From Lentimonas sp. CC4 (GTDB lineage: Bacteria; Verrucomicrobiota; Verrucomicrobiia; Opitutales; Coraliomargaritaceae): 64,000 nucleotides of DNA. The notes beneath the pieces are model-generated. The model was not told where the DNA came from. It worked only from the letters and a program-made list of their open reading frames with translations, and ran no database searches. The stretch lies in assembly GCF_902728235.1 (NCBI RefSeq), contig NZ_CACVBO010000001.1:1364001-1428000 (forward strand), read 5' to 3'. The position numbers and the translations under genes were made by a program. Positions within the stretch are counted from its first letter, which is position 1. Every line of letters begins with the position of its first letter. Below are positions 18,285-26,649 of this stretch, piece after piece.

Positions 18285-19232
18285 ATGAACGGAACTTACA
18301 TGGCAGGCGCGTTTAACGATTCGGATGCATTTAATGCTGCGGTTCAGGTGTGGAACTTGGATTTTCGTCAGTTAGATGCGGGAGCGTTTCATGCGGAGTT
18401 GAGTCAGTTGGGCACGCCGGATGTGGTGGCGACGAGTAGTCGTTTTAATCGTAAGTTGAAGCAAGGGGGCACGGCCCCGTCAGGGTATATGACATTTGGG
18501 ATTCCTGGAGAGGAGCATACGCGGTTTCGCCGGATGGGGTGTGATTTGAATGGGTCAAATGTTGTGATCTTTAAATCAGGTGACGCTTTGGATTGTGTGT
18601 CAGAGGCTGGCTTTGGTGCACATACCATGTCGGTTTCATTGCGACGCTTACAGCAACTCGTGCATACACATGAGCTCAATTCATTGAGCGATCTCTTATC
18701 GAAGCAGGAGCATTTTCTGCAGTCGAATTTACAAGTGCGCTCACGTCTACGTCAGGCGATTGCCTCTTATAGTGCGTGCGGGAAGCAGCGTCCTGATGTG
18801 CTCTCCAATCGTGTATTTCTGAAAGAGTATGAGTCGAATCTGTTAGAGTGTTTGTTGGCAGGGGTAGTTCAGGCGAAACCCTTTAAAGCTCGGCCTATGG
18901 CGCATTCGCGTGCGCATGCATTGAAGCGGGCGCTGGCAGTGATACATGATCGTCATGATAAATCGCTGACGGCGACTGAGTTGCCGGCATTGGCGGGTGT
19001 GAGTGCGCGGACCTTACTCTATGCGTTTCAGCAGGAGTTTGGTCTGTCTCCTAAGGAATACATGAAGCTATATCGATTGCACCAGTTGCGACGTGCGCTG
19101 AAGCAAGGGAGACCAGTGCTTGATACAGTTGCGGGAGTTGCAAATGAGCACGGCTTCTGGCACATGGGGCAGTTGGCGCAAGATTATCGAAAACTGTTTG
19201 ATGAGCTGCCGAGTGAGACGCTGAAACGCTAG
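18285..19232 (+). CDS. AraC-family transcriptional regulator
   Basis: This 315-residue protein ends in an AraC/XylS double helix-turn-helix (about residues 215-310), with LPALAGVSARTLLYAFQQEFGLSPKEYMK as first helix pair. The N-terminal half is a non-cupin sensor-like region, similar in layout to EutR-type regulators. The ATG at 18285 is chosen; a GTG at 18246 in the same frame would add 13 residues. It is transcribed away from the sulfatase gene across a 111-bp gap, which suggests control of that gene. The ligand is unknown. Confidence 0.88.
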   Translation: MNGTYMAGAFNDSDAFNAAVQVWNLDFRQLDAGAFHAELSQLGTPDVVATSSRFNRKLKQGGTAPSGYMTFGIPGEEHTRFRRMGCDLNGSNVVIFKSGDALDCVSEAGFGAHTMSVSLRRLQQLVHTHELNSLSDLLSKQEHFLQSNLQVRSRLRQAIASYSACGKQRPDVLSNRVFLKEYESNLLECLLAGVVQAKPFKARPMAHSRAHALKRALAVIHDRHDKSLTATELPALAGVSARTLLYAFQQEFGLSPKEYMKLYRLHQLRRALKQGRPVLDTVAGVANEHGFWHMGQLAQDYRKLFDELPSETLKR

Positions 19233-19570
19233 AATCGGCAGGTGCTGTTGACCTTTACCATAAGTTGAGAAGGTGTGAAGTTCGTGGTGAAAAAGCTCAA
19301 AGAACCGCGTTCATCGCAACAACTAGAAGACACAAAAGTGTGGGTAAAGATCGGCCTCTGCGGTTCCCGCGTTCTACGCTGCCGTCTGCGGAGCCTCAGC
19401 ATTCAACCAAAGCACTCACACACCGCAGGACGAGGCGGAGCTCGTCCCTCCCAAATGTGTTGAGCAAAAATCACAAAATGTGATGCGCGTGCTTATACAA
19501 CGCGATGTTCGGTGAGCTGCCGTCGAAAAGGTAGGCGCGGCTCGATGGCACTGTGCGGCATAGCACGGAT
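19233..19570. other. Intergenic region, no gene seen
   Basis: The 338 bp between two convergent genes contain no convincing ORF. One palindrome (GGACGAG / CTCGTCC, about 19432-19450) lies in a CGAGGCGGAGCTCG stretch of the kind seen in dispersed intergenic repeats. No other structure was found. Confidence 0.5.
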
Positions 19571-20173
19571 CTACATCTTTCCCTTGGTATACGAGATAAG
19601 CTGTTTGGCGATGGGAATGCGTCGATAGACGATGTCCGTCGGATCCCAGTAGTCTTGATGGAAGATGACTTTGCCTTCAGTATTATAGCGTATGTGTGAC
19701 ATGCCGATGGATTCTTCCCAGGTGCCGGGAGGGGTGCTTTTGAAGTCGAGTCGCATCGTCCAATCGAGGTAGAACTCGTCGCCGCTACGGATCACACGGT
19801 TGAAGACGAACTCGGCTGCTGCGAGCGGCTCTAGGCCGTGTAGCATGTAGTTGCGCATGTCCTCAGGGTTGTCGAACTGCCGAAAGGCGTCGCGGAAATA
19901 GACGTTCTTGGCGTAGACTTCGGTGACGTTGGCCTCTAGGTTCTCGTAGCTGTAGTCGATAAATAGATCCTGAATGCCTGCCAGCATGGCAACTTCTTCA
20001 GGCGAAGCCGCAGGGGGCAATTGGTAGTTTGCTGGATCTGTGCGCTCCAGCGCTGCTTTGTATGCGGTGTCGGGGACGGTTTGAGTATGCATGTCGGAGG
20101 ATGAGTTCTTGCAGGAAGTTAGGAATAGCAGCACGCAAAGGCTGCCGAGAGTGAGTCGTGTGCGCTGGTTCAT
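19571..20173 (-). CDS. SnoaL/NTF2-like lipoprotein
   Basis: This 200-residue lipoprotein has a lipobox (LLFLTSC) near residue 21. It is followed by an NTF2-like fold: LFIDYSYENLEANVTEVYAKNVYFRD near the start and a C-terminal sheet ending KVIFHQDYWDPTD. Proteins of this kind accompany cyclopropane-synthase and DUF1365 gene sets in other bacteria. Here the gene diverges from the FAD oxidoreductase that opens such a set, with 300 bp between them. Its ligand is unknown. Confidence 0.8.
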   Translation of the reverse strand: MNQRTRLTLGSLCVLLFLTSCKNSSSDMHTQTVPDTAYKAALERTDPANYQLPPAASPEEVAMLAGIQDLFIDYSYENLEANVTEVYAKNVYFRDAFRQFDNPEDMRNYMLHGLEPLAAAEFVFNRVIRSGDEFYLDWTMRLDFKSTPPGTWEESIGMSHIRYNTEGKVIFHQDYWDPTDIVYRRIPIAKQLISYTKGKM

Positions 20174-20227
20174 GTGTATGAATAGAACGTGTAATATCTT
20201 CAGACATTACAAATAAAGCTTGAAAGG

Positions 20228-20262
20228 GGAGTTAGAAGTTAGGAGTCGGGAGTTAGAAGCTG
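20228..20262 (-). repeat. Heptad tandem array
   Basis: Five units (GGAGTTA, GAAGTTA, GGAGTCG, GGAGTTA, GAAGCTG) lie 55-90 bp upstream of the lipoprotein start. On the coding strand they read as TAACTCC/TAACTTC units. Confidence 0.8.
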
Positions 20263-20473
20263 GGTATCACTGCTTTCTGCAGTATGTGTGGTTCGCTAAA
20301 TGGCTTCGCCCTTCGGTTGCAGCCAAAGGGATCATAAAGTGTCGCTGCGCTCGGTAGGCAATGACTGGCGAAACTCTATGCACTTCATTACCATAGACTC
20401 ACTTGTAATTACTCTTTTTAGGATCATTGTAAGTTTTTGAGCCGCGGAGCGTTGATTCCATACTATTAAGCAT

Positions 20474-21772
20474 ATGTCAGCAACAGTGATACCTTCCACC
20501 TCTACAGATAAACCACTCAAGATCGCCGTCGTTGGCTGCGGTGTTGCCGGGCTCACCGCCGCTTGGCTGCTGAGCCGAAAGCATGAGGTGCACCTTTTTG
20601 AGAAGAACGATTACGCCGGAGGGCATACCCGCACCTTGAGGATTGCTGATGGCCCAGACGAGGGCACTGCGGTGGACACCGGTTTTATTGTGATGAACCA
20701 TCGCAATTATCCTCACTTTACCGAGGTGCTCAAGCAGCTCGGCGTAGCGCTTGCGGACAGTTCGATGACGTTCAGCTATTACGACCGAGTGAGTGATTAC
20801 GGTTATTCTGGTAATACGCTGGGTTCGTTGTTTCCAAAGCCGAGCTATTTCTTCAATGGCCAGCATCTAAGTTTGATGAAAGATCTGTGGCGCTTTGCGC
20901 GTATCGGCTATCGTGATTTGAACTCAGGCTATCTAGAGGGTAAAACCCTCGGCGAGTATTTCAGTAAGCGGCGTTTCAGTGGCGCCTTTCTGAATAACTA
21001 TCTCTATCCTATGGGAGCCGCCATTTGGTCGTCGCCCGTTGCGCAGATGTCAGCATTCCCTGCGCAACCCTATCTCCACTTTTTGGAGAATCATGGCTTA
21101 CTGCGGTTGACGAACAGGCCGCAGTGGAAATATGTGGCTGGAGGCAGTCGCACTTATGTTGAAGCGATGCTGAAACAATTCGAGCGGCCTCCGCAGCTTT
21201 CGCGCCCGCCGGAGAGTATTCGTCGAACAGATTCCGGCGTGGTGCTCGAGATGCCAGACGGCGAATCGCTGAGCTTTGATCATGTTGTCATTGGTGCGCA
21301 CGCGGACGAGGCACTTAAATTGTTGGCCGATCCCACCTCATCTGAAAAGGAGCGCTTGGAGCCATGGCACTACCAGCCGAACACAGTGGTGTTACACACG
21401 AGCCACACGCATTTGCCGCCTGACCGTAAGCAGTGGTCGTCTTGGAATTTCATCCGCGAGTCCTCGCATGATGCGACACAGCCCGTGTCGGTCAGTTATT
21501 ACATGAATCGCCTGCAGAACCTAAAGACACACCGAGATTACGTGGTGACTTTAAATGCGACCGAGTCGATCCCCGAGTCGACGATTATTAATAGCACCAC
21601 GCTGACACATCCGCTCTATTCGTTTGAAAGCATGGCCACACAGCCTAAGCTAGAGGCGATGAATGGGGAAAGAAACACTTGGTTCTGCGGTAGTTATTTC
21701 GGCTATGGCTTCCATGAAGATGCCGTGCGCTCCGCTGTGCAGGTTGCGAAAGGGTTTGGTATCGAGCTGTGA
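20474..21772 (+). CDS. FAD-dependent amine-oxidase-like oxidoreductase (COG2907 type)
   Basis: This 432-residue flavoprotein opens with a dinucleotide-binding fold (VVGCGVAGLTAAWLL) and GGHTRTL. It is the COG2907 type found with DUF1365, Cfa and ECF sigma genes in many proteobacteria, where the set acts on membrane fatty acids. The exact reaction is not established; oxidation or desaturation of an acyl chain is a reasonable inference. The stop codon overlaps the GTG start of the DUF1365 gene by 4 bp, so the two are translationally coupled. The sigma and anti-sigma genes follow in the same direction. Confidence 0.87.
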   Translation: MSATVIPSTSTDKPLKIAVVGCGVAGLTAAWLLSRKHEVHLFEKNDYAGGHTRTLRIADGPDEGTAVDTGFIVMNHRNYPHFTEVLKQLGVALADSSMTFSYYDRVSDYGYSGNTLGSLFPKPSYFFNGQHLSLMKDLWRFARIGYRDLNSGYLEGKTLGEYFSKRRFSGAFLNNYLYPMGAAIWSSPVAQMSAFPAQPYLHFLENHGLLRLTNRPQWKYVAGGSRTYVEAMLKQFERPPQLSRPPESIRRTDSGVVLEMPDGESLSFDHVVIGAHADEALKLLADPTSSEKERLEPWHYQPNTVVLHTSHTHLPPDRKQWSSWNFIRESSHDATQPVSVSYYMNRLQNLKTHRDYVVTLNATESIPESTIINSTTLTHPLYSFESMATQPKLEAMNGERNTWFCGSYFGYGFHEDAVRSAVQVAKGFGIEL

Positions 21773-22569
21773 GCTGGCATTCACAGATTTATCGTGGCCA
21801 GGTGGTGCATCAGCGCATGAGTCCTGTGGAGCACGCATTCAGTTATCCAGTGACTTTTTTCGCGTTTGATCTGAATGAACTGGATACCTTGGCTGCCAAG
21901 GTTCGTGGATTTAGTCATAATCAATCGGACCTGTTGCGTCTGAACGACCAAGATTATCTACGAGGAGAGGCGCGCCCGATTGCAGATCAGTTAGAGACCT
22001 ACCTCGGGCCAGAATTGCCAGGGCAGCATACGCGTTTGGTCACATCGCCGCGTTATTTCAATTATGCGTTTAACCCGGTGAACTTCCACCTTCGGATGCA
22101 GGGCGACCAGCTCTTGGCTGTGGTCGCTGAAGTGAATAACACCTTTGGCGATCGGCATGTGTATCCGCTCAATGACCTGGAGGCAGGTGATGCGCCTCAT
22201 ATGTGGACGGCGCGCTGCCCGAAGGACTTTCATGTCTCTCCTTTTAACGATTTGTCGGGGGAATACTATTTCACGTTTCGAATAGAGGCGGAGGCGCTTT
22301 TCCTTGGCGTGGATTTATACCGCGAGGGTGCGTGTGTGTTGAAAACGTGGATACAAGGGAAGGGTGCTGCGGTGACGCGTGCCAGTATTTGGCGGTATGC
22401 TTTGATGCACCCGTTCGATACCGCCTTAAACAGTATGCCGCGTATTATTTGGCAAGCCGCTCAATTGTATTATAAAAAGAAGCTACAAATATACACACGG
22501 CCTTCGCCTGATTCGCCACAGACCTTGATCGACCGCGATCAGCATTCGGAACCGAACGCAGTGATCTAA
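21769..22569 (+). CDS. DUF1365 protein
   Basis: This 266-residue member of DUF1365 (COG3496) starts at a GTG overlapping the previous stop. The family signature is visible in HQRMSPVEHAFSYPVTFFAFDL and TSPRYFNYAFNPVNFHL. The family has no confirmed activity, but it nearly always sits between the COG2907 flavoprotein and a cyclopropane synthase-type gene, which implies a role in modifying membrane acyl chains. The sigma factor gene begins 53 bp downstream. Confidence 0.92.
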   Translation: MSWHSQIYRGQVVHQRMSPVEHAFSYPVTFFAFDLNELDTLAAKVRGFSHNQSDLLRLNDQDYLRGEARPIADQLETYLGPELPGQHTRLVTSPRYFNYAFNPVNFHLRMQGDQLLAVVAEVNNTFGDRHVYPLNDLEAGDAPHMWTARCPKDFHVSPFNDLSGEYYFTFRIEAEALFLGVDLYREGACVLKTWIQGKGAAVTRASIWRYALMHPFDTALNSMPRIIWQAAQLYYKKKLQIYTRPSPDSPQTLIDRDQHSEPNAVI

Positions 22570-22622
22570 TTGCTAAAACGTTGGTTGACCTAAGCCGATG
22601 TGGGCTAAATAGTGGGTGTTTG

Positions 22623-23216
22623 ATGTCAGAGACGAATAAGCCAGCAGTTGAGATTGCACAGCCAGACACATGGGTGGATCGATATGGCAATTATCTGTAT
22701 GCCTATGCGATGTCGCGCCTTCGTAATGCCGAGGCAGCCGCGGATTGTGTGCAGGATACATTCTTGGCGGGGATTAAGGCGCTGGATCGCTTTGATGGCA
22801 GCCGTGACATTAAATTTTGGCTGCGTGGCATCATGCACAACAAGATCGTCGATCAGATTCGAAAGTCGGTCAAAGAGAACAAGGTCAGCATCGACAATGA
22901 AGATGAGGAGTTGTTGGAGAGTTTCTGGTTCAAATACAGCGGTATCACGACCACCAATCCAGACCCTTGGCAGTTCAATCCACGCAAGGCCTGCGATAAT
23001 ACCGAGTTTTGGGAAGTTTTGAACACTTGTATCGACCAAGTGAAAGAGCCGGCCCGCCAAGCGTTCGTGCTTCGTATGCTCGAAGACATGGAAACTGAAG
23101 AAGTTTGTAAGGTTATGGACATTACTCCGAATTACTTATGGGTGTTGTTACACCGGGCACGCGAACAGCTTAAAGTCGCGCTCGAACAAAAATGGACCGG
23201 AAAGGACGCTCAGTAA
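22623..23216 (+). CDS. ECF-family RNA polymerase sigma factor
   Basis: This 197-residue group 4 sigma factor has region 2 at about residues 10-80 (YAMSRLRNAEAAADCVQDTF) and region 4 at about 130-190 (ARQAFVLRMLEDMETEEV, then a helix-turn-helix). A linker with NPDPWQFNP separates them, as in several ECF groups that have a zinc anti-sigma partner. The ATG at 22623 is chosen over an upstream one because family similarity begins there. The anti-sigma gene starts 12 bp downstream. Its position among membrane-lipid genes suggests it controls them. Confidence 0.93.
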   Translation: MSETNKPAVEIAQPDTWVDRYGNYLYAYAMSRLRNAEAAADCVQDTFLAGIKALDRFDGSRDIKFWLRGIMHNKIVDQIRKSVKENKVSIDNEDEELLESFWFKYSGITTTNPDPWQFNPRKACDNTEFWEVLNTCIDQVKEPARQAFVLRMLEDMETEEVCKVMDITPNYLWVLLHRAREQLKVALEQKWTGKDAQ

Positions 23217-23228
23217 CTCAAATTTAAA

Positions 23229-23501
23229 ATGTTTACCTGCAAACAAGTCTCACATGCCTTATCGAAAGAGGATTATGAAAAGCTTTCTCCTACGAAAAAG
23301 TTCTTTCTTAAGCTGCACGTAAAGCTCTGCATTTTCTGCGGAAAATTCAACCGACAGGTAATGGACAACCAAGATATGTGCCGGCACTACAGGCATGAAG
23401 AAGAAGAGCACTTAGAAGATGGCCCCGAGCTCGATGAAGCGAAGAAAGATGCTTTGAAGGAGCTGCTGGCTACGCATTGCTCGTGCAAGAAGCCCGAGTA
23501 A
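23229..23501 (+). CDS. Putative zinc anti-sigma factor (ZAS-type)
   Basis: This small 90-residue protein carries the ZAS signature H-X3-C-X2-C (HVKLCIFC, residues 35-42) after a short N-terminal helix that includes CKQVSHALS. Such domains hold an ECF sigma factor inactive until an oxidant or other signal is sensed. It directly follows the sigma gene. The C-terminal half is acidic, and the tail (HCSCKK) adds a second Cys/His group that could bind metal or sense redox state. It lacks the C-terminal cupin of ChrR and any membrane helix, so it acts in the cytoplasm. Confidence 0.8.
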   Translation: MFTCKQVSHALSKEDYEKLSPTKKFFLKLHVKLCIFCGKFNRQVMDNQDMCRHYRHEEEEHLEDGPELDEAKKDALKELLATHCSCKKPE

Positions 23502-23516
23502 GGTTAGGGAGGCGAA

Positions 23517-23639
23517 GTGACACAGACATTTCTGTCTGTCCCATCAGAGTCAGTTCCCAGCGAAGTGACACAGACATTTCTGTCTGTCACGTCAGAGTTA
23601 GCTCCCAGCGCACGTAACAGGCAGCAATGCCTGTATCAC
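23517..23639. repeat. Three REP copies, two within a 48-bp tandem duplication
   Basis: Bases 23517-23564 and 23565-23612 are a near-identical 48-bp direct duplication (six differences). Each opens with a REP unit (GTGACACAGACATTTCTGTC). A third, inverted REP unit with the GGCAGCAATGCC variant core lies at 23617-23639. The cluster fills the gap between the convergent anti-sigma and cyclopropane synthase genes, where it could act as a two-sided transcript end. Confidence 0.85.
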
Positions 23640-23649
23640 TTAGTTTCAC

Positions 23650-24894
23650 CTACGACCTGTTACGCTGCAGCACGACATGCTGCACATCAATCAGGCCGGC
23701 GTTAAACCCTGCTTCACAATAACTAAAATAATAGTTCCACTTGCGGCAGAATTCCGCGTCGAAGCCGAGCTGATGCACGCGCTCTGCCTTCGCATTAAAA
23801 TCCACTGCCCAGCGCCGTAGCGTTTCGGCGTAGTCGTGGCCAAAGGGCTCCATCGTGAGCACTGCCATATCGCCGGCTTGATCGACATTGGCTTCGATCG
23901 CGCCGGGGGAGGGCAGGTGACCGCCTGGGAAAATGTATTTCTGTATCCAGTCGCAACTGTTGCAGTAGCGCTCATAGCGTTCGTCAGGGATGGTGATTGC
24001 TTGGATTACGGCCTTCGCACCTGGCTTGAGTGATTGCTGGATGGTCTTGAAATAGCTTTCTAGGAATTCGTGCCCTACGGCTTCGATCATCTCACAGGAG
24101 ACGACGGCGTCGAATTGTCCGACAAGTGTGCGATAGTCTTGTAAGGCGATTTCGACTTGATTCGAGACACCTGCCTGCTCGAAGCGATTCAGGGAATAAC
24201 TGAACTGTTCTTCAGAGAGCGTAATGGTTTTGACCTGACAACAGCGCTCAGCCGCGCGTTGTGCGAGTGCGCCCCAGCCAGATCCGATTTCTAATATGGA
24301 GTCACCTGCTTTGACGTCTGCTAGGTCGAGTATGCGATCGATCTTATTCCATTGAGCCTGCTCCAGTGTCTCTTCCTTCGAGTGGAATAAGGCGCTGGAG
24401 TAGGTCATTGTAGGGTCTAGGAAGGTCTCGTAGAAGGCATTGCTTAAGTCGTAGTGCTCTTGGATGTTCTCCTTGCTTTGCTCCACTGTATTGCGGCGCG
24501 CCTTGTGATACAGTTGGTTCATTTTCTTCGCCAGTAGAGAGAAGCCATATTGAACCCTGCCGAGCTCTTTTTGATTGTTTGCGAGCAGAGTCAATAAGCC
24601 GCTGAGATCAGAGGTTTTCCAGAGTCCGTCGACATAGGCTTCGCCGAGGCCAACACTGCCGCCAGAGAAGACCTTGCGGAAAAACTTAGTATCCTCGATC
24701 AACATTTCAACGGGTGTGCACGATGGATCACCAGTGAGGACGCAGGCGCCACTTGGGAAATAGATGCGAAGACTGCCGCCCTGAAGTGTGCCTAGTGCGC
24801 GCAGGAAAAGTCGTTCGACTGTTCGCGGCTGAGGGCCATCAATCAGTGGGAGAGGGGCGCTTATGCTAGAGTTGGCTAGTGATGTGGTTTCCAT
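23650..24894 (-). CDS. Cyclopropane-fatty-acid synthase-family methyltransferase
   Basis: This 414-residue SAM-dependent enzyme acts on unsaturated acyl chains of membrane phospholipids. The SAM-binding motif is ILEIGSGWGALAQRAAE, and the substrate region includes EAVGHEFLESYF. An N-terminal domain of about 110 residues is typical of this family. It is the last gene of a three-gene minus-strand operon (desaturase, DUF1295, this gene), with an overlap of 19 bp to the DUF1295 gene. The product could be a cyclopropane or a branched (methylated) acyl chain. Confidence 0.92.
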   Translation of the reverse strand: METTSLANSSISAPLPLIDGPQPRTVERLFLRALGTLQGGSLRIYFPSGACVLTGDPSCTPVEMLIEDTKFFRKVFSGGSVGLGEAYVDGLWKTSDLSGLLTLLANNQKELGRVQYGFSLLAKKMNQLYHKARRNTVEQSKENIQEHYDLSNAFYETFLDPTMTYSSALFHSKEETLEQAQWNKIDRILDLADVKAGDSILEIGSGWGALAQRAAERCCQVKTITLSEEQFSYSLNRFEQAGVSNQVEIALQDYRTLVGQFDAVVSCEMIEAVGHEFLESYFKTIQQSLKPGAKAVIQAITIPDERYERYCNSCDWIQKYIFPGGHLPSPGAIEANVDQAGDMAVLTMEPFGHDYAETLRRWAVDFNAKAERVHQLGFDAEFCRKWNYYFSYCEAGFNAGLIDVQHVVLQRNRS

Positions 24895-25649
24895 GGGAAA
24901 AACATATTAGTGGATTGTTGGTAGCGTCGGTAGTCGTCGCCTCGGGACTGCAGGGAGGATCGCTCCGCATGCGGCACGCCGGTGAGGAATCGTAAGAATA
25001 AATACATACTCAGAGGGCCTAATAATGCAAACGGCCACATTATGGAAGTGGCTGCTAAGGCGACGTAAGCCCACCAGTGCACCCATTCGAAAAAGTAGTT
25101 CGGGTGACGTGAATAGCGCCACAGTCCTTGCTTGCAGACCTTATTTCGGTTGGTGGGGGCACTACGAAAGCGTGCGAGTTGTCGATCTGCGACGAATTCA
25201 CCGAGCAGAGCGCAGAGCGCAATGCCGACGGCAATCCAATCAATTAGACCCCATGGACCGCTGGCATTCATCGCAATGCTGACCGGCACCATGAACAGTG
25301 CGACCAACAAGATCTGTAGGAGAAAGAGCGGGAAGTAGTTGCGCATCGCCTTGTCGCCCCAATGAGCGGTCAAGTAGCTGTAGCGTGGATCTTCTTTACC
25401 TGATAATACTCGATGCTTGAGTAAGTAAAACGAGAGCCGCAACGACCAACTGAGTAGAATCGCCAGGACTACATAGCTCCGTGCTGTTGGCGTTTCCATT
25501 TGCATGAGATACGCGACTGCGGCAACGCCTAGACCAGCCGACCAAACGACATCGACCAAAGCCATGACCTGAATCCGACGGGCAGTGAAATATGCCAAGC
25601 TTGCACCAATACTTCCGAGCAAGAGCAGATTGATCCAATAGTTGCTCAA
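24876..25649 (-). CDS. DUF1295 membrane protein (steroid reductase-like)
   Basis: This 257-residue integral membrane protein has about seven helices. It shows the DUF1295 signature GLWRYSRHPNYFFEW near residue 185, akin to the NADPH-binding ending of 3-oxo-5-alpha-steroid 4-dehydrogenase and isoprenylcysteine methyltransferases. Members of the family often lie beside Cfa. They are thought to reduce or otherwise finish the modified acyl chain, although this is not proved. It overlaps both its neighbours, which shows tight co-expression. Confidence 0.9.
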   Translation of the reverse strand: MSNYWINLLLLGSIGASLAYFTARRIQVMALVDVVWSAGLGVAAVAYLMQMETPTARSYVVLAILLSWSLRLSFYLLKHRVLSGKEDPRYSYLTAHWGDKAMRNYFPLFLLQILLVALFMVPVSIAMNASGPWGLIDWIAVGIALCALLGEFVADRQLARFRSAPTNRNKVCKQGLWRYSRHPNYFFEWVHWWAYVALAATSIMWPFALLGPLSMYLFLRFLTGVPHAERSSLQSRGDDYRRYQQSTNMFFPWKPHH

Positions 25650-26560
25650 GTGTTGCCTCCTTGGCTTGCTCGGTCTTCGGCCTCTGCGTAGATGGCTTCT
25701 GGATACACTTTAAGATCCCAGACTAAGCCAATTTTTTCCAAGCAGCGTAATAGCAAATACGATAGATCTAGCTCCCACCAATACATGCCTTGCCGAGCGG
25801 AAAGCGGCCAGCGGTGGTGATTATTGTGCCAGCCTTCGCCGAAGGTGAGCAGCGCCACCCACCAGCTGTTGCGGCTTTCGTCGTCGTTGTTGAAGCGTTT
25901 CTTACCCACTATGTGGGTGACTGAATTCACGCAAAAGGTCACATGATAAACGAGAATGGTGCTGAGAAAGAAGCCCCACATCACCATCTGCATGCCACTG
26001 GTGCCTAAGCCTGGGTAGTAAGCATTCAGGCCTGCGCCGACGGCATAGAGCAGAGCGACCAGTGAGAGCACTGGCAGAATGTGAAAGCGATCAATGAAGC
26101 GCAGTTCGGGATATTTGTTTAAGTCTTTGATCCGGTCATGTTGAATCGATCCATAGGCGCGGCACATGATCCAGCCGATGTGTGCCCAGAAGGCATCTTT
26201 GACGACTGGCGAGTGAATGTCTTCCGGTTTATCCGAGTGCTGATGATGGTGGCGGTGGTTCGCTGCCCACCACATCGGGCCGAGTTGAGCGGCGGAGGTG
26301 CCGACCCATGCCATGATAAATTGAAAGGTGCGACTGGTCTTGAAGGAGCGGTGCGAGAAATAGCGATGGAAGCCGGCAGTCAGCGCAAACACGCGCACGA
26401 CATATGTGATGACGAGTGCAATCACAGCAGCCCAGCTAAACCTGGTGAAGAGTGCGCCCAGTGCGAGTAGGTGCATGATAAATATAGGTGAGGATGCCAT
26501 CAGCAGACGGTTGTCCTCATCGGCGAGGGCGTGTTTTAGAATTTCACTCGGTTGTTTCAT
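25646..26560 (-). CDS. Acyl-CoA/acyl-lipid delta-9-type fatty acid desaturase
   Basis: This 304-residue di-iron membrane desaturase has all three histidine boxes: HRYFSH, NHRHHHQH and NNHHRW. Four hydrophobic helices surround them. It introduces a cis double bond into a fatty acyl chain and so provides the substrate for the cyclopropane-type methyltransferase in the same operon. It is the first gene of that operon, with overlapping start and stop codons to the DUF1295 gene. The divergent SRPBCC gene lies 89 bp away. Confidence 0.95.
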   Translation of the reverse strand: MKQPSEILKHALADEDNRLLMASSPIFIMHLLALGALFTRFSWAAVIALVITYVVRVFALTAGFHRYFSHRSFKTSRTFQFIMAWVGTSAAQLGPMWWAANHRHHHQHSDKPEDIHSPVVKDAFWAHIGWIMCRAYGSIQHDRIKDLNKYPELRFIDRFHILPVLSLVALLYAVGAGLNAYYPGLGTSGMQMVMWGFFLSTILVYHVTFCVNSVTHIVGKKRFNNDDESRNSWWVALLTFGEGWHNNHHRWPLSARQGMYWWELDLSYLLLRCLEKIGLVWDLKVYPEAIYAEAEDRASQGGNT

Positions 26561-26572
26561 AGTTCTTTAAGC

Positions 26573-26639
26573 GATCGAACACCTCTGCAGAACCTTACAG
26601 GGAATTTTTGATGTAAGTTTTCTGATTCTTGGTTCGATC
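26573..26639. promoter_or_regulatory. Candidate divergent ECF promoters
   Basis: TGTAAG and, about 14 bp downstream, GTTCGATC occur on the plus strand (26612-26617, 26632-26639). The same pair occurs on the minus strand (26599-26594, then 26580-26573, 13 bp apart). Each set points at a gene start, SRPBCC on the right and the desaturase operon on the left. A TGTAAG also lies upstream of the flavoprotein gene at 20428-20433. These may be -35 and -10 elements for the ECF sigma factor encoded in the cluster. Confidence 0.4.
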
Positions 26640-26649
26640 ATTAGATATC

